This document shows, piece by piece, positions 9,801 to 14,812 of a stretch of 31,879 nt of DNA. This stretch comes from a virus, in the IMG/VR virus record IMGVR_UViG_3300027782_000240, positions 1-31,879 of that record; one strand, written 5' to 3'. A program made the position numbers and the translations under genes. Within the stretch, counting starts at the first letter, position 1, and each line of letters opens with the position of its first letter. Below the pieces are notes generated by a model that ran no database searches, was not told where the DNA came from, and saw nothing but the letters and a program-made list of their open reading frames with translations.

Positions 9801-10420
9801 GCTCCTTTACTACAACAGTGACAGCCGTTAGAATAAAACAAATTAGCAGTAGTCAATCTGCTGTCACAACCGTAGTCACAGCGGCAGTCAAAACAGCAAG
9901 AGCACAGGCCGCAATTACTGCATCAAGCACATTGACAGCAAGTGTTGGTAAGATTGTTCGTGCTGTCATTGTCACTGAGTCTGTGGCCATTACCTTAACA
10001 GCCAATATTAGAATTGCTGGATTGGTTGTTCAATGTGCTGTGGCAAGCACCTTGTCAGTTAGTGGTGTAAGAACTAGAAGAGCAATAGCCACAATTGTCA
10101 GTCAGGCTACATTTACCGTAGCCACTGTTAAATTGGTTAGTGGTGCTGCCGCAATTGTCAGTGTCAGTAGTGTCAGTGCCACGGTTGGTGTAAGAAAACG
10201 ATTTACAGCCGCAATCACATCAGCAATGGTATTTGTGGTAGAAGTCCGTGAACTAAGACTGGATGCCATAGTTTATGTTATACCAGCAGAAGGGTGGAGT
10301 TATCGCATAGAAGGCGAAACAAGAAATTACACTATTATCAGTGAGTCAAGAGTAAAAGAAATAGTCGGAGAAAGCCGATTACACACCATAAACGGCGAAA
10401 GTCGCATACATATAATATAA
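6830..10420 (+). CDS. Giant repeat tail fibre with internal LamG/concanavalin-like domain
   Basis: 1,196 residues; GTG start with AAGGAA at 6819-6824. The protein is mostly a chain of Ala/Ser/Thr/Val repeats of roughly 22 residues, each marked by a basic turn such as RIRS, VKRN, RLRN or KTAR; I expect an elongated beta shaft. At about residues 326-558 a different domain interrupts the repeats. Its pattern (FYLEMWHYPTT, then WNHLAIVKQGNSLSYYING, then LLDEVFF) is that of LamG/concanavalin A-like lectins, which commonly bind sugars. Two SGYxE-type motifs occur, near the start and near nt 9245. The last about 45 residues carry a short repeat around GE[ST]R. Likely a long receptor-seeking side fibre. 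Confidence 0.85.
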   Translation: MDQFYFESGYVEASYFAYIAQASSDVTLTAEVSAQVVIAVTTGYYIPDYIVIDYYQASALAEGSAVILSSFAVTSAGNKIRNVNSEFASVFASASAVNKTVSANAVFTAAFTQTGTISHIEGADLFAFSNAAISVQVSRIRSNNIAASAVFDVATDFVVKRNADADVDSIFSAIINGLRSRDTNTQTQAAFSFDATVRATKVFASAISSQSSVSLIPNRLRNNTIDTVATATTSATGLRIRSSAVNLADQFSVDVTARKYRDAILTGTGVAVIECLAVKTARASSSQQAQFTQTALAGKIQPANAIIESFASILVSRNAGPRGRPRNLIDNFVNSSPGFSTNAKFGSHSLSSGNNFVGATNANNFVVPTSAQSFYLEMWHYPTTSDTNYEFFLMFEFFTISQTNTGKYKFQGYGGDPNNSSSAGLAYGYTHTVNHTLNQWNHLAIVKQGNSLSYYINGTRVKFWGYPTTTDNPNEQLPFYGWGATGNQSGGVYGSGTIRTSNISCRGGPYLLDEVFFVHDTTLGFSPTSASIDVPTQARSNTTDTKFLYHFDNNVNDDVSIQHLGSAGLTSVSAVSATVGFITNAQSNISASSSVTATIGTLESIELEAFSNAAVTANANRLRGYNVACSSASSLSATAFRIKQLQANLTAAVSVVTTTDRLRDTAIALSTSVAVTAQGNAIRSGSAGIFANATVTAIIGRLHDINLVAFANGTTTAIAVRNAAGQSSITGSFTQSASAVKTAVSASAVTSENSLSVINTRLKFASASLSSQGSTLTLASEFQSLIANLNSRFFTAHIYIDDDYLASGYYEQFETTAVKTARGTAAFESVVTLVVGLTGSVFAVMTTSSQASVIATVVKRVSVSVTQALASSVNVVVAKTARGVTSISAVSTVVCIGNTTSEISLLALANANVSATVGVIRRTSIGLSSQATFFVFTQDSLNKVLEADFSSQLSTNIVAVKRVSAVIVTEAVASSLSVVVKAVAVLIPLDCSFTTTVTAVRIKQISSSQSAVTTVVTAAVKTARAQAAITASSTLTASVGKIVRAVIVTESVAITLTANIRIAGLVVQCAVASTLSVSGVRTRRAIATIVSQATFTVATVKLVSGAAAIVSVSSVSATVGVRKRFTAAITSAMVFVVEVRELRLDAIVYVIPAEGWSYRIEGETRNYTIISESRVKEIVGESRLHTINGESRIHII
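10300..10420 (+). repeat. Short GE(S/T)R peptide repeats at the fibre C-terminus
   Basis: The end of the 6830 gene encodes RIEGETRNYTI, ISESRVKEI, VGESRLHTI and NGESRIHII: four copies of a roughly 9-10-residue unit with x-[GS]-E-[ST]-R-x-x-x-I. They sit immediately before the stop, a position typical of a trimerisation or docking tip. The repeat is seen directly; its role is inferred. Confidence 0.7.
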
Positions 10421-10430
10421 GGAGATTGAT

Positions 10431-10760
10431 ATGGCAATCCGTTCAGGATTTGAGCAAACTATCCAAGGACTAACAATCCAAAAGGACACAGAGGCTCGTT
10501 TAGTTTACACATTCGATTGGAGTGAATGGTTGCCTACCGGCGACACGATCTCCGCATCAACATACACCATCACAGCACGAACCAATGACCCAGATCCCTT
10601 GGCCATACACACGCAGGGCCGGACATCAACCTCTACCTATGTAGAACTCAAGGAAGGTCAAGAAGGCAAGATCTATACTGTGACTGTGCAAGTGACTACC
10701 ACAATGGGTTTGATTGATCGCAGAAACTTCCGCGTCAAAGTCCTAGCGAGGTCCGCATAA
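10431..10760 (+). CDS. Small Ig-like structural protein (possible fibre-tail adaptor)
   Basis: 109 residues; ATG 6 nt after AAGGAG (10419-10424). The chain alternates strands in an Ig/fibronectin-like pattern: LVYTFDWSEWLPTGDTISAS, TYTITARTNDP, then YTVTVQVTTTMGLIDRRNFRVKV. Small proteins of this kind with an SxWL and TVTVxVTTxxG pattern are frequent next to fibre genes in environmental phages and may link fibres to the tail. Its stop overlaps the next start as TAATG (10758-10762), so the two are translationally coupled. The fold is moderately supported; the adaptor role is a guess from context. Confidence 0.7.
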   Translation: MAIRSGFEQTIQGLTIQKDTEARLVYTFDWSEWLPTGDTISASTYTITARTNDPDPLAIHTQGRTSTSTYVELKEGQEGKIYTVTVQVTTTMGLIDRRNFRVKVLARSA

Positions 10761-10951
10761 TGACTATCAAAGAATTAGCCCAAGAAATCAAAACCATCAA
10801 AGAAAATCATCTTGCTCATATGGCAGAAGACATTGACCGTGTTGAAAGCAAGGTAGACAAGATAGACAATCGCATTTGGGCCATCTTGATTATTCTTTGT
10901 GGTGCTACCTTTGTGCCCGTGTTATTGGATTTTGTAAAAAGCATAAACTAA
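10760..10951 (+). CDS. XhlA-like small membrane protein (possible lysis/holin-type)
   Basis: 63 residues: a charged helical coiled-coil-like N-terminal half (TIKELAQEIKTIKENHLAHM, then IDRVESKVDKIDNR), followed by one membrane segment (WAILIILCGATFVPVLLDFV, about residues 39-58). This arrangement matches haemolysin XhlA-type phage proteins, which have the same HLAH, coiled coil and IxW-then-TM order and act with holins. It is coupled on both sides by TAATG overlaps (10758-10762 and 10949-10953). No endolysin gene is adjacent. Moderately sure of the family resemblance, less so of a lysis role. Confidence 0.6.
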   Translation: MTIKELAQEIKTIKENHLAHMAEDIDRVESKVDKIDNRIWAILIILCGATFVPVLLDFVKSIN

Positions 10952-11154
10952 TGCCAGCACCACAAGATTTACAGCAAGCCAGAATGGCTATATGCGAAAG
11001 TTGTCCAGAACTAACTACACTTAACAGATGTCAACAATGCGGGTGCTTTATGACACTGAAGACGAGGTTAATCGGTGCTCATTGTCCTTTGGGAAAGTGG
11101 CCGTTATATGAAGAATGGATGACGAAGAATTCAGAAGAAGGCTTAGCGAAGTAG
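10951..11154 (+). CDS. Small cysteine-rich (zinc-ribbon-like) protein
   Basis: 67 residues from the ATG at 10951, which shares TAATG with the previous stop; a possible upstream in-frame start lies inside the preceding gene. Cysteines are arranged CESC (about residues 15-18), CQQCGC (about 28-33) and HC (about 45), followed by PLGKWP. This looks like a zinc ribbon of a type common in phages, with an N-terminal ARMAICESCPE helix. No nuclease residues are evident. It overlaps the next gene by 40 nt. Binding of zinc and possibly nucleic acid or protein is inferred from cysteine spacing only. Confidence 0.7.
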   Translation: MPAPQDLQQARMAICESCPELTTLNRCQQCGCFMTLKTRLIGAHCPLGKWPLYEEWMTKNSEEGLAK

Positions 11155-11594
11155 CAGAGTGGCGATTTCCCAAAGTCAGCGAAACTGAGATTGCCAAAAG
11201 TCGCAAAATGGCCAGAGGCAAACACAAACCTATCACTGAAGACCAAGAGTTTGAAATAGGTGTTGAACTCATTGATGGAGTAAATCCCACAACAGTGCCC
11301 ATATTGGTCAAACTCAAACCCTGTGCAACAACCTGCGAAGACTGCGGCAAACACTGTCCCAATGGCAGACAAACCACTGCCAAAGTATATCCATCAAGAA
11401 CACTGGGCAATCATTGGCGTAAACGATGCGTGACCTGTCAACGATATCTTAACAAAGACACTGGCAAATACACTGTGCCAGACAACAATGCCTCAAATCA
11501 TTACAGCACTAGAATGAGTCCAGGACATCAAGTCACATTTGAAAATGATCAAGAAATCATCACAATTCATTCTGAAAATACGCAGTCGGAATAA
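11115..11594 (+). CDS. Unknown protein with CxxC-CxxC zinc-binding pattern
   Basis: 159 residues, starting inside the preceding gene (40-nt overlap). A charged N-terminal helix (DDEEFRRRLSEVAEWRFPKV) leads to a putative metal site: CATTCEDCGKHC at about residues 69-80 and CVTC at about 108-111. An ITIHSEN tail ends the protein. The two cysteine clusters with basic residues between them (TLGNHWRKR) resemble a treble-clef or zinc ribbon. I do not recognise a family. With its upstream neighbour it forms a pair of cysteine-rich proteins at the end of the fibre block, followed by a terminator. Confidence 0.7.
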   Translation: MDDEEFRRRLSEVAEWRFPKVSETEIAKSRKMARGKHKPITEDQEFEIGVELIDGVNPTTVPILVKLKPCATTCEDCGKHCPNGRQTTAKVYPSRTLGNHWRKRCVTCQRYLNKDTGKYTVPDNNASNHYSTRMSPGHQVTFENDQEIITIHSENTQSE

Positions 11595-11694
11595 ATAATA
11601 TTAGCAGGGACACAATATCCGTTAATCCTGGATGGTTTGGCTGTCACTAAATCAAAAAGTAGTTTCTTATTGCCATTAGAAACGAGCCCTGTTA

Positions 11695-11725
11695 GAAACC
11701 CGGTCTTTACCGGGTTTCGTCTTTT
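11695..11725 (+). terminator. Rho-independent terminator closing the fibre/tail transcript
   Basis: GAAACCCGG (11695-11703) pairs perfectly with CCGGGTTTC (11710-11718) around a TCTTTA loop, followed by GTCTTTT. It separates the structural block from the early region. Confidence 0.85.
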
Positions 11726-11746
11726 ATGCTTTGGCAAAATACATCC

Positions 11747-11775
11747 TTGTAAAATTTTTATCAATCTGTTATACT
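11747..11775 (+). promoter_or_regulatory. Sigma70-type promoter (TTGTAA-17-TATACT)
   Basis: TTGTAA (11747-11752) and TATACT (11770-11775) are separated by exactly 17 bases. It faces the early region just downstream of the terminator, with a start point expected near 11782. Confidence 0.8.
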
Positions 11776-11823
11776 ATATTACGGGCTGAGCCACCGTGTT
11801 TAACAGATTGGTAATCTTGATGA

Positions 11824-11851
11824 TTGCTTTATATTCTTACGGCTGTATAAT
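11824..11851 (+). promoter_or_regulatory. Second tandem sigma70-type promoter (TTGCTT-16-TATAAT)
   Basis: TTGCTT (11824-11829) and a perfect TATAAT (11846-11851) with a 16-base spacer. It would give a transcript starting near 11858, just upstream of the ribosome site for the gene at 11895. It lies inside the possible GTG-started extension of that gene. Confidence 0.5.
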
Positions 11852-11894
11852 AGTATTTGTAGTGACAGCACTACATAACTTAAAGGAAAACAAA

Positions 11895-12071
11895 ATGGTA
11901 AGCAAAGAACAAGTAGATAGAATAGTAGATGCAATTGAAGGCATCGGTTGTGTAAATGATATTGATACTGATCATAATTTTGATTTACTCATAAGTTGGG
12001 TTGTTGAAATAAACAAGAATTTAGAAGACATTGCTAATACATTCAAAAAAATTGAAGCAAAAATGAAATAA
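11895..12071 (+). CDS. Small early protein, unknown function
   Basis: 58 residues from the ATG at 11895, preceded by AAAGGAAAA (11882-11890). The protein is helical and acidic with a KExVDRIVDAIE helix, a short loop containing GCVNDIDTDHN, and a final helix rich in Lys and Glu. An in-frame GTG at 11796 would add 33 residues including a membrane-like segment (LVILMIALYSYGCIIVFVV), but it lacks a ribosome site and overlaps the second promoter; I prefer the short form while noting a membrane-anchored long form could be made from the first promoter. No family recognised. A terminator follows six bases after the stop. Confidence 0.65.
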   Translation: MVSKEQVDRIVDAIEGIGCVNDIDTDHNFDLLISWVVEINKNLEDIANTFKKIEAKMK

Positions 12072-12076
12072 GGATT

Positions 12077-12100
12077 GGGCACTTAGGTGCCCTTTCTTTT
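12077..12100 (+). terminator. Rho-independent terminator after the 11895 gene
   Basis: GGGCAC (12077-12082), TTAG loop, GTGCCC (12087-12092), then TTTCTTTT. A compact standard terminator that should insulate the non-coding region downstream. Confidence 0.85.
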
Positions 12101-12129
12101 AACCACATTTCCCCCCAATATTTTAGGTC

Positions 12130-12700
12130 CCTGCTAAATAAGTGTGACAGGCAAAACACTTAGGCATCATTGGCAATTCAAATCATTCTAGGCATATCAT
12201 CTAACACATAAGGTTGGCCCGCCGGTTATAATCGGGCTGTGGAAAAACCAGGGAATAACTGGACACGCAACATATTGAGGCACCCCCGTTGCCAAGGCAA
12301 CTATCCTGAAAAATCGGAAGTGGGTTGAGGTTGAAAACAAAGATAACCGACGCATTGATATAGTATGAATTGTTAGCATACGAACACACTGGCTATAAAC
12401 ATCTAGACACTAGGAACGAGGTCTAGAATACTTTTTAAAGTATATCGTGGCAGGTAAGGAAAAGCACAGAGTCCTTTAGCATACAGTGATCAAAACACCT
12501 GCTTCCATAAGTCTTGGCTGGGGCAACTCACATAAAGATAGACGGTGCCGCACAAAACGGTTCCGTCTGACTGAAACAATCTACATAAAGTTTCTAAAAC
12601 AAATAATATCTCACTTATTTCATACATCTTCTGTTTTAGAAAGCGAAGCGAAATACGAAATCGCGAAAGCGATTGAGTTGATGTCTGTAAGACATCATTA
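12130..12700 (+). ncRNA. Candidate large structured non-coding RNA
   Basis: The longest stretch in the window without a credible gene, yet densely structured. Perfect stems seen: 12139-12145/12156-12162 (7 bp); 12217-12221/12233-12237 (5 bp), whose loop bases 12223-12229 (CGGTTAT) are complementary over 7 bp to 12343-12349 (ATAACCG); 12288-12292/12297-12301 (5 bp); 12402-12408/12421-12427 (7 bp); 12428-12433/12438-12443 (6 bp); 12450-12455/12497-12502 (6 bp) enclosing 12456-12460/12472-12476 (5 bp); 12540-12550/12558-12568 (6+4 bp with one U-U mismatch); 12591-12600/12633-12642 (10 bp) enclosing 12601-12606/12615-12620 (6 bp); 12659-12664/12669-12674 (6 bp) capped by GAAA; and 12679-12686/12690-12697 (8 bp). 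TTAGCATAC occurs twice (12373 and 12476). Ends are approximate. The upstream terminator implies its own promoter; only a weak candidate (TTGGCA at 12170) is visible. Size and setting recall large phage RNAs such as GOLLD and ROOL, but I cannot match either. Confidence 0.6.
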
Positions 12701-12707
12701 GTAGTCC

Positions 12708-12803
12708 AAAATGTCTTAGAGGAATCGATTGGTAAAATGTCTTATTGACATTGCCACGGATTGGTGCTATACTATGTGTATGGTGTTATTTTACACTGAC
12801 ATT
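12708..12803 (+). promoter_or_regulatory. AATGTC/GACATT repeats around an early promoter (possible operator)
   Basis: AATGTC occurs at 12710-12715 and 12736-12741, and its complement GACATT at 12747-12752 and 12798-12803. The middle pair forms an inverted repeat with a 5-base spacer that covers the -35 box of the 12745 promoter. AAAATGTCTTA is directly repeated at 12708-12718 and 12734-12744. The layout suggests binding sites for a repressor or activator; no candidate regulator is identified. Confidence 0.45.
12745..12773 (+). promoter_or_regulatory. Strong sigma70-type promoter (TTGACA-17-TATACT)
   Basis: Consensus TTGACA (12745-12750) and TATACT (12768-12773) with a 17-base spacer. It drives the three-gene cluster 12818-13396. 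Confidence 0.9.
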
Positions 12804-12817
12804 TAGGTAGAACATAA

Positions 12818-13078
12818 ATGACACAAGTCAAGACAGCAAACATTACCAAACTAAACCAGTTTGAACTTAATCAAAAAGTCCTTACTACTGACTATGGTTT
12901 TTTGGGCACAATTAGAGAGTTTGGTTATCTCAATGACACAGCCTTTAACCGCGAATGGTTAGACGAGCAATCAAAACCTTGGACTTCAGATGAAACCACA
13001 GGTATTGTGGCTATTTTGAGTGTGCTACCCCGTGGTAGTGCTATTGTTCCAGTTTCTCGTTTAGAGGTAGCAGAATGA
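12818..13078 (+). CDS. Small early protein, unknown
   Basis: 86 residues; ATG 8 nt after AGGTAG. First gene after the promoter at 12745. The sequence has an FELNQKVLTTDYGFLGTIREFGY segment resembling a small beta-barrel (SH3-like) start, a WLDEQSKPWTSDETTG loop, then a strand-rich end (IVAILSVLPRGSAIVPVSRLEVAE). No motif of known function is recognised. Its stop overlaps the next start as ATGA (13075-13078), so the two are probably coupled. Early takeover or regulatory proteins often occupy such positions; that is inference from context only. Confidence 0.65.
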   Translation: MTQVKTANITKLNQFELNQKVLTTDYGFLGTIREFGYLNDTAFNREWLDEQSKPWTSDETTGIVAILSVLPRGSAIVPVSRLEVAE

Positions 13079-13230
13079 ATACCACCGAGACTATGATGGA
13101 ACAAATCCGCAGACTTAATCTTGAAGAAGCCCGTAAACACGAACTGAGAAAACAAGAGGCTATAAATAAAATACAAGCAAGAAGACAACTGCAAAAGGAA
13201 CAAAATGCCAGAACAACTATTCCTCAGTGA
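13075..13230 (+). CDS. 51-residue basic helical protein
   Basis: A short gene linked by ATGA overlap to the previous one. Almost the whole product is a charged amphipathic helix (METMMEQ-like start, then LNLEEARKHELRKQEAINKI), rich in Arg, Lys, Glu and Gln. A TATAAATA box (13161-13168) and the ribosome site AAAAGGAA of the next gene lie inside it. It overlaps that gene by 26 nt. Unknown function; supported by coupling and by the absence of any other reading of this stretch. Confidence 0.55.
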   Translation: MNTTETMMEQIRRLNLEEARKHELRKQEAINKIQARRQLQKEQNARTTIPQ

Positions 13231-13396
13231 ATACCTAAATGGTAATCGCACCGCCTGGGTATGCCGACGCATAGACCTTAAAGATTTCATAGTCATTGGC
13301 TACATTAATGGAATGGAACGAATGGGGCATCCGTTCCCAACCGAACAACTGGCAGACGACTATGCCGAAGATTGGGTATTCAAGAACAACGAGTGA
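13205..13396 (+). CDS. Small early protein, unknown
   Basis: 63 residues; ATG preceded by AAAAGGAA with good spacing, overlapping the previous gene. The product is mixed alpha/beta: a strand pair around RTAWVCRRIDLKDFIVIGYI, then a helix EQLADDYAEDWVFKNNE. No family recognised. Last gene of the 12745 transcript; the structured terminator at 13410-13480 begins 14 nt after its stop. Confidence 0.6.
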   Translation: MPEQLFLSEYLNGNRTAWVCRRIDLKDFIVIGYINGMERMGHPFPTEQLADDYAEDWVFKNNE

Positions 13397-13409
13397 CATC
13401 GTTGTGACA

Positions 13410-13478
13410 GCGGACTAGGGGTCTCACCCTTGTTCTACCACTCCCCCCGTAGTGGTCCGCAAAACGGGGGACTTTTTT
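13410..13478 (+). terminator. Terminator with upstream arm able to form a pseudoknot
   Basis: CCCCCGT (13444-13450) pairs with ACGGGGG (13464-13470), followed by ACTTTTTTG: a strong intrinsic terminator. Its 13-base loop contains GTCCGC (13455-13460), complementary to GCGGAC (13410-13415). A small hairpin AGGG/CCCT (13417-13420/13427-13430) lies between. The outer helix could therefore form a pseudoknot with the terminator, or replace part of it. The pairing is seen; any attenuation role is inferred. Confidence 0.7.
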
Positions 13479-13504
13479 GTGGCTTTTTTACAACAAACAA
13501 TCGG

Positions 13505-13533
13505 TTGACACTTTGGCTGTTTTGTCGTATAAT
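13505..13533 (+). promoter_or_regulatory. Consensus sigma70 promoter (TTGACA-17-TATAAT)
   Basis: Perfect TTGACA (13505-13510) and perfect TATAAT (13528-13533), spacer 17. It lies just downstream of the terminator and serves the gene at 13590. Confidence 0.92.
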
Positions 13534-13589
13534 TAGACATAGACAGCAAAAAGCACATCGCAAAATACGCCGTTTATGAGGAGCAGAAA

Positions 13590-13874
13590 ATGAAACGCAT
13601 TTATACACTTACCAGAGAAAAAGTTGTTTATTACCGCAAAGAAGTTGAACTAGACACTGACAACTGGGAACAGATTGGGGAGTTGTTAGAAGGTTTGGGC
13701 ATTGACGCAAACCAATACCAAACCTGGGCGGTGGTTCCGGTTGACATTCAGCAACAAATTATTGAGTATTTTGAGTCCAATTTGGAAGATGAAGATTTAA
13801 CCGACGACGAGTGCTACGACACTGAAGAATGGTGTGAAGCCAATGAATTTGATTTGGAGCAAGTTGTGGCATAA
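13590..13874 (+). CDS. Acidic early protein, unknown
   Basis: 94 residues; ATG preceded by GAGGAG with 6-nt spacing. The product is strongly acidic, above all in the last third (NLEDEDLTDDECYDTEEWCE), with an N-terminal RIYTLTREKVVYYRKEVELD strand pair. It is transcribed alone between two consensus promoters. Such small, highly acidic early phage proteins are often DNA mimics or host-enzyme inhibitors; here that is only a suggestion from charge and position. Confidence 0.65.
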   Translation: MKRIYTLTREKVVYYRKEVELDTDNWEQIGELLEGLGIDANQYQTWAVVPVDIQQQIIEYFESNLEDEDLTDDECYDTEEWCEANEFDLEQVVA

Positions 13875-13891
13875 CTGCAACACCCCAACGG

Positions 13892-13920
13892 TTGACACAA
13901 TTCGAGTTTGGTGCTATAAT
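13892..13920 (+). promoter_or_regulatory. Consensus sigma70 promoter (TTGACA-17-TATAAT)
   Basis: Perfect TTGACA (13892-13897) and TATAAT (13915-13920) with a 17-base spacer, in the 76-base gap before the ATPase gene. Confidence 0.92.
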
Positions 13921-13950
13921 ATAAACTTATTAACAAAGAAAGGGTGAAAT

Positions 13951-14811
13951 ATGCCTAAGACAGCAAAAAGCGTCATACCCACGCATAACGGGTTTTTCGG
14001 TAATCCAGCAGTGAGCAAGATACTGGCAGACCCAGTATTCACTCCCGGACTTAAGAAGCGTATCGCTGATGTCGCGGACTTAAACTCAGACTTAAACGAG
14101 TTCATCGACGGCGTGATTAGTGGTATTCACCGAAGTGCCGTTATTTACGGTCCCCCCGGACTTGGTAAGACGCATTCGGTTAGCGGTGCCCTCGCTCGTG
14201 CGGGCAAAGTCGAGAACGATGACTATGTTATCATTCGCAGTCATCTTACACCACTCGAACTATATCAGATGCTTTACTTTATGCGTCAGCGTGGCAAAAC
14301 CATCATCATCGATGACTGTGACGGCATACTGACTAACGAGATTGCCTTAAACATTATCAAAGGTGCCACTGACAATAAGTTCCGTCGAGTAGGCTGGCAT
14401 AGTAGTGTCGCGATTAAATCGCCCACCGGCAAAAGCATTCCCAGTAACTTTACTTTCGACGGCAGTTTAGTAGTGATTACCAATGTCCGTTTAGCCCAAG
14501 GCAAAGGCCGTATGAGCAATCACTGGGATGCTATTCGCAGTCGTATGACTCCGTTTCACCTCGCTCTCGAGGACCGTAGTGATCAGTATGCTCAAATTTT
14601 TTATGCTATGACTGAACTGGACTATTTGAGTGTCTCACCGGACACTACACTCGACGAAGAGCAAAAAATAGCATTACTAAAGTTCTTCCTCGATAACTTG
14701 GATTTGCCTCGTCGATTGGACTTGCGTATGCCCGAGACTATTGCTCGTGATATGAAGAGCCGCCCCGATAACTGGGAACGCCGTGCTCGTCGCTTTTTAG
14801 AAAGTGCCTGA
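13951..14811 (+). CDS. AAA+ ATPase
   Basis: 286 residues; ATG after AGAAAGGG. Walker A is GPPGLGKT (residues 67-74). Walker B is TIIIDDCD with D121 and D122. A sensor-1-like LVVITN ends at N178, and arginines in DAIRSRM (about 193-199) could be the trans-acting finger. The C-terminal region (about 200-286) is helical. This is the only replication-type or remodelling enzyme visible; roles could include helicase loading or DNA replication initiation, but no partner helicase is encoded. It starts a run of coupled genes, the next ATG beginning 1 nt after its stop. Confidence 0.85.
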   Translation: MPKTAKSVIPTHNGFFGNPAVSKILADPVFTPGLKKRIADVADLNSDLNEFIDGVISGIHRSAVIYGPPGLGKTHSVSGALARAGKVENDDYVIIRSHLTPLELYQMLYFMRQRGKTIIIDDCDGILTNEIALNIIKGATDNKFRRVGWHSSVAIKSPTGKSIPSNFTFDGSLVVITNVRLAQGKGRMSNHWDAIRSRMTPFHLALEDRSDQYAQIFYAMTELDYLSVSPDTTLDEEQKIALLKFFLDNLDLPRRLDLRMPETIARDMKSRPDNWERRARRFLESA

Positions 14812-14812
14812 T

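Larger units (their letters stand above)
11595..11894 (+). other. Intergenic region with terminator and tandem promoters
   Basis: About 300 bases without a supported gene. It starts with an AATAAATA box (11590-11597, overlapping the previous stop), holds a perfect 9-bp terminator hairpin (11695-11718) and two sigma70-type promoters (11747-11775 and 11824-11851). An alternative GTG start at 11796 would extend the next gene back into this stretch and add a hydrophobic segment. The part from 11600 to 11690 shows no clear structure. Confidence 0.6.

Noticed and set aside
12174-12184. T-loop-like TTCAAATC suggesting a tRNA
   Set aside because: The flanking five bases on each side do not pair, and no acceptor or anticodon arm fits.
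12130-12700. Group I intron
   Set aside because: AAAGATAGAC near 12535 and CAGAGTCC near 12467 faintly recall the conserved S and R segments, but the P7 pairing does not work beyond three bases and no gene is split across the region.
12486-12701. 71-residue open frame starting with GTG inside the structured region
   Set aside because: No ribosome site, composition follows the hairpin arms (for example the GCGAAAGCGATT hairpin), and no protein-like pattern; it overlaps the best RNA structures.
13410-13461. A tRNA gene
   Set aside because: A 6-7-bp outer stem closes it, but it is only 51 bases with one clear inner arm, no T-loop motif, and it overlaps a terminator.
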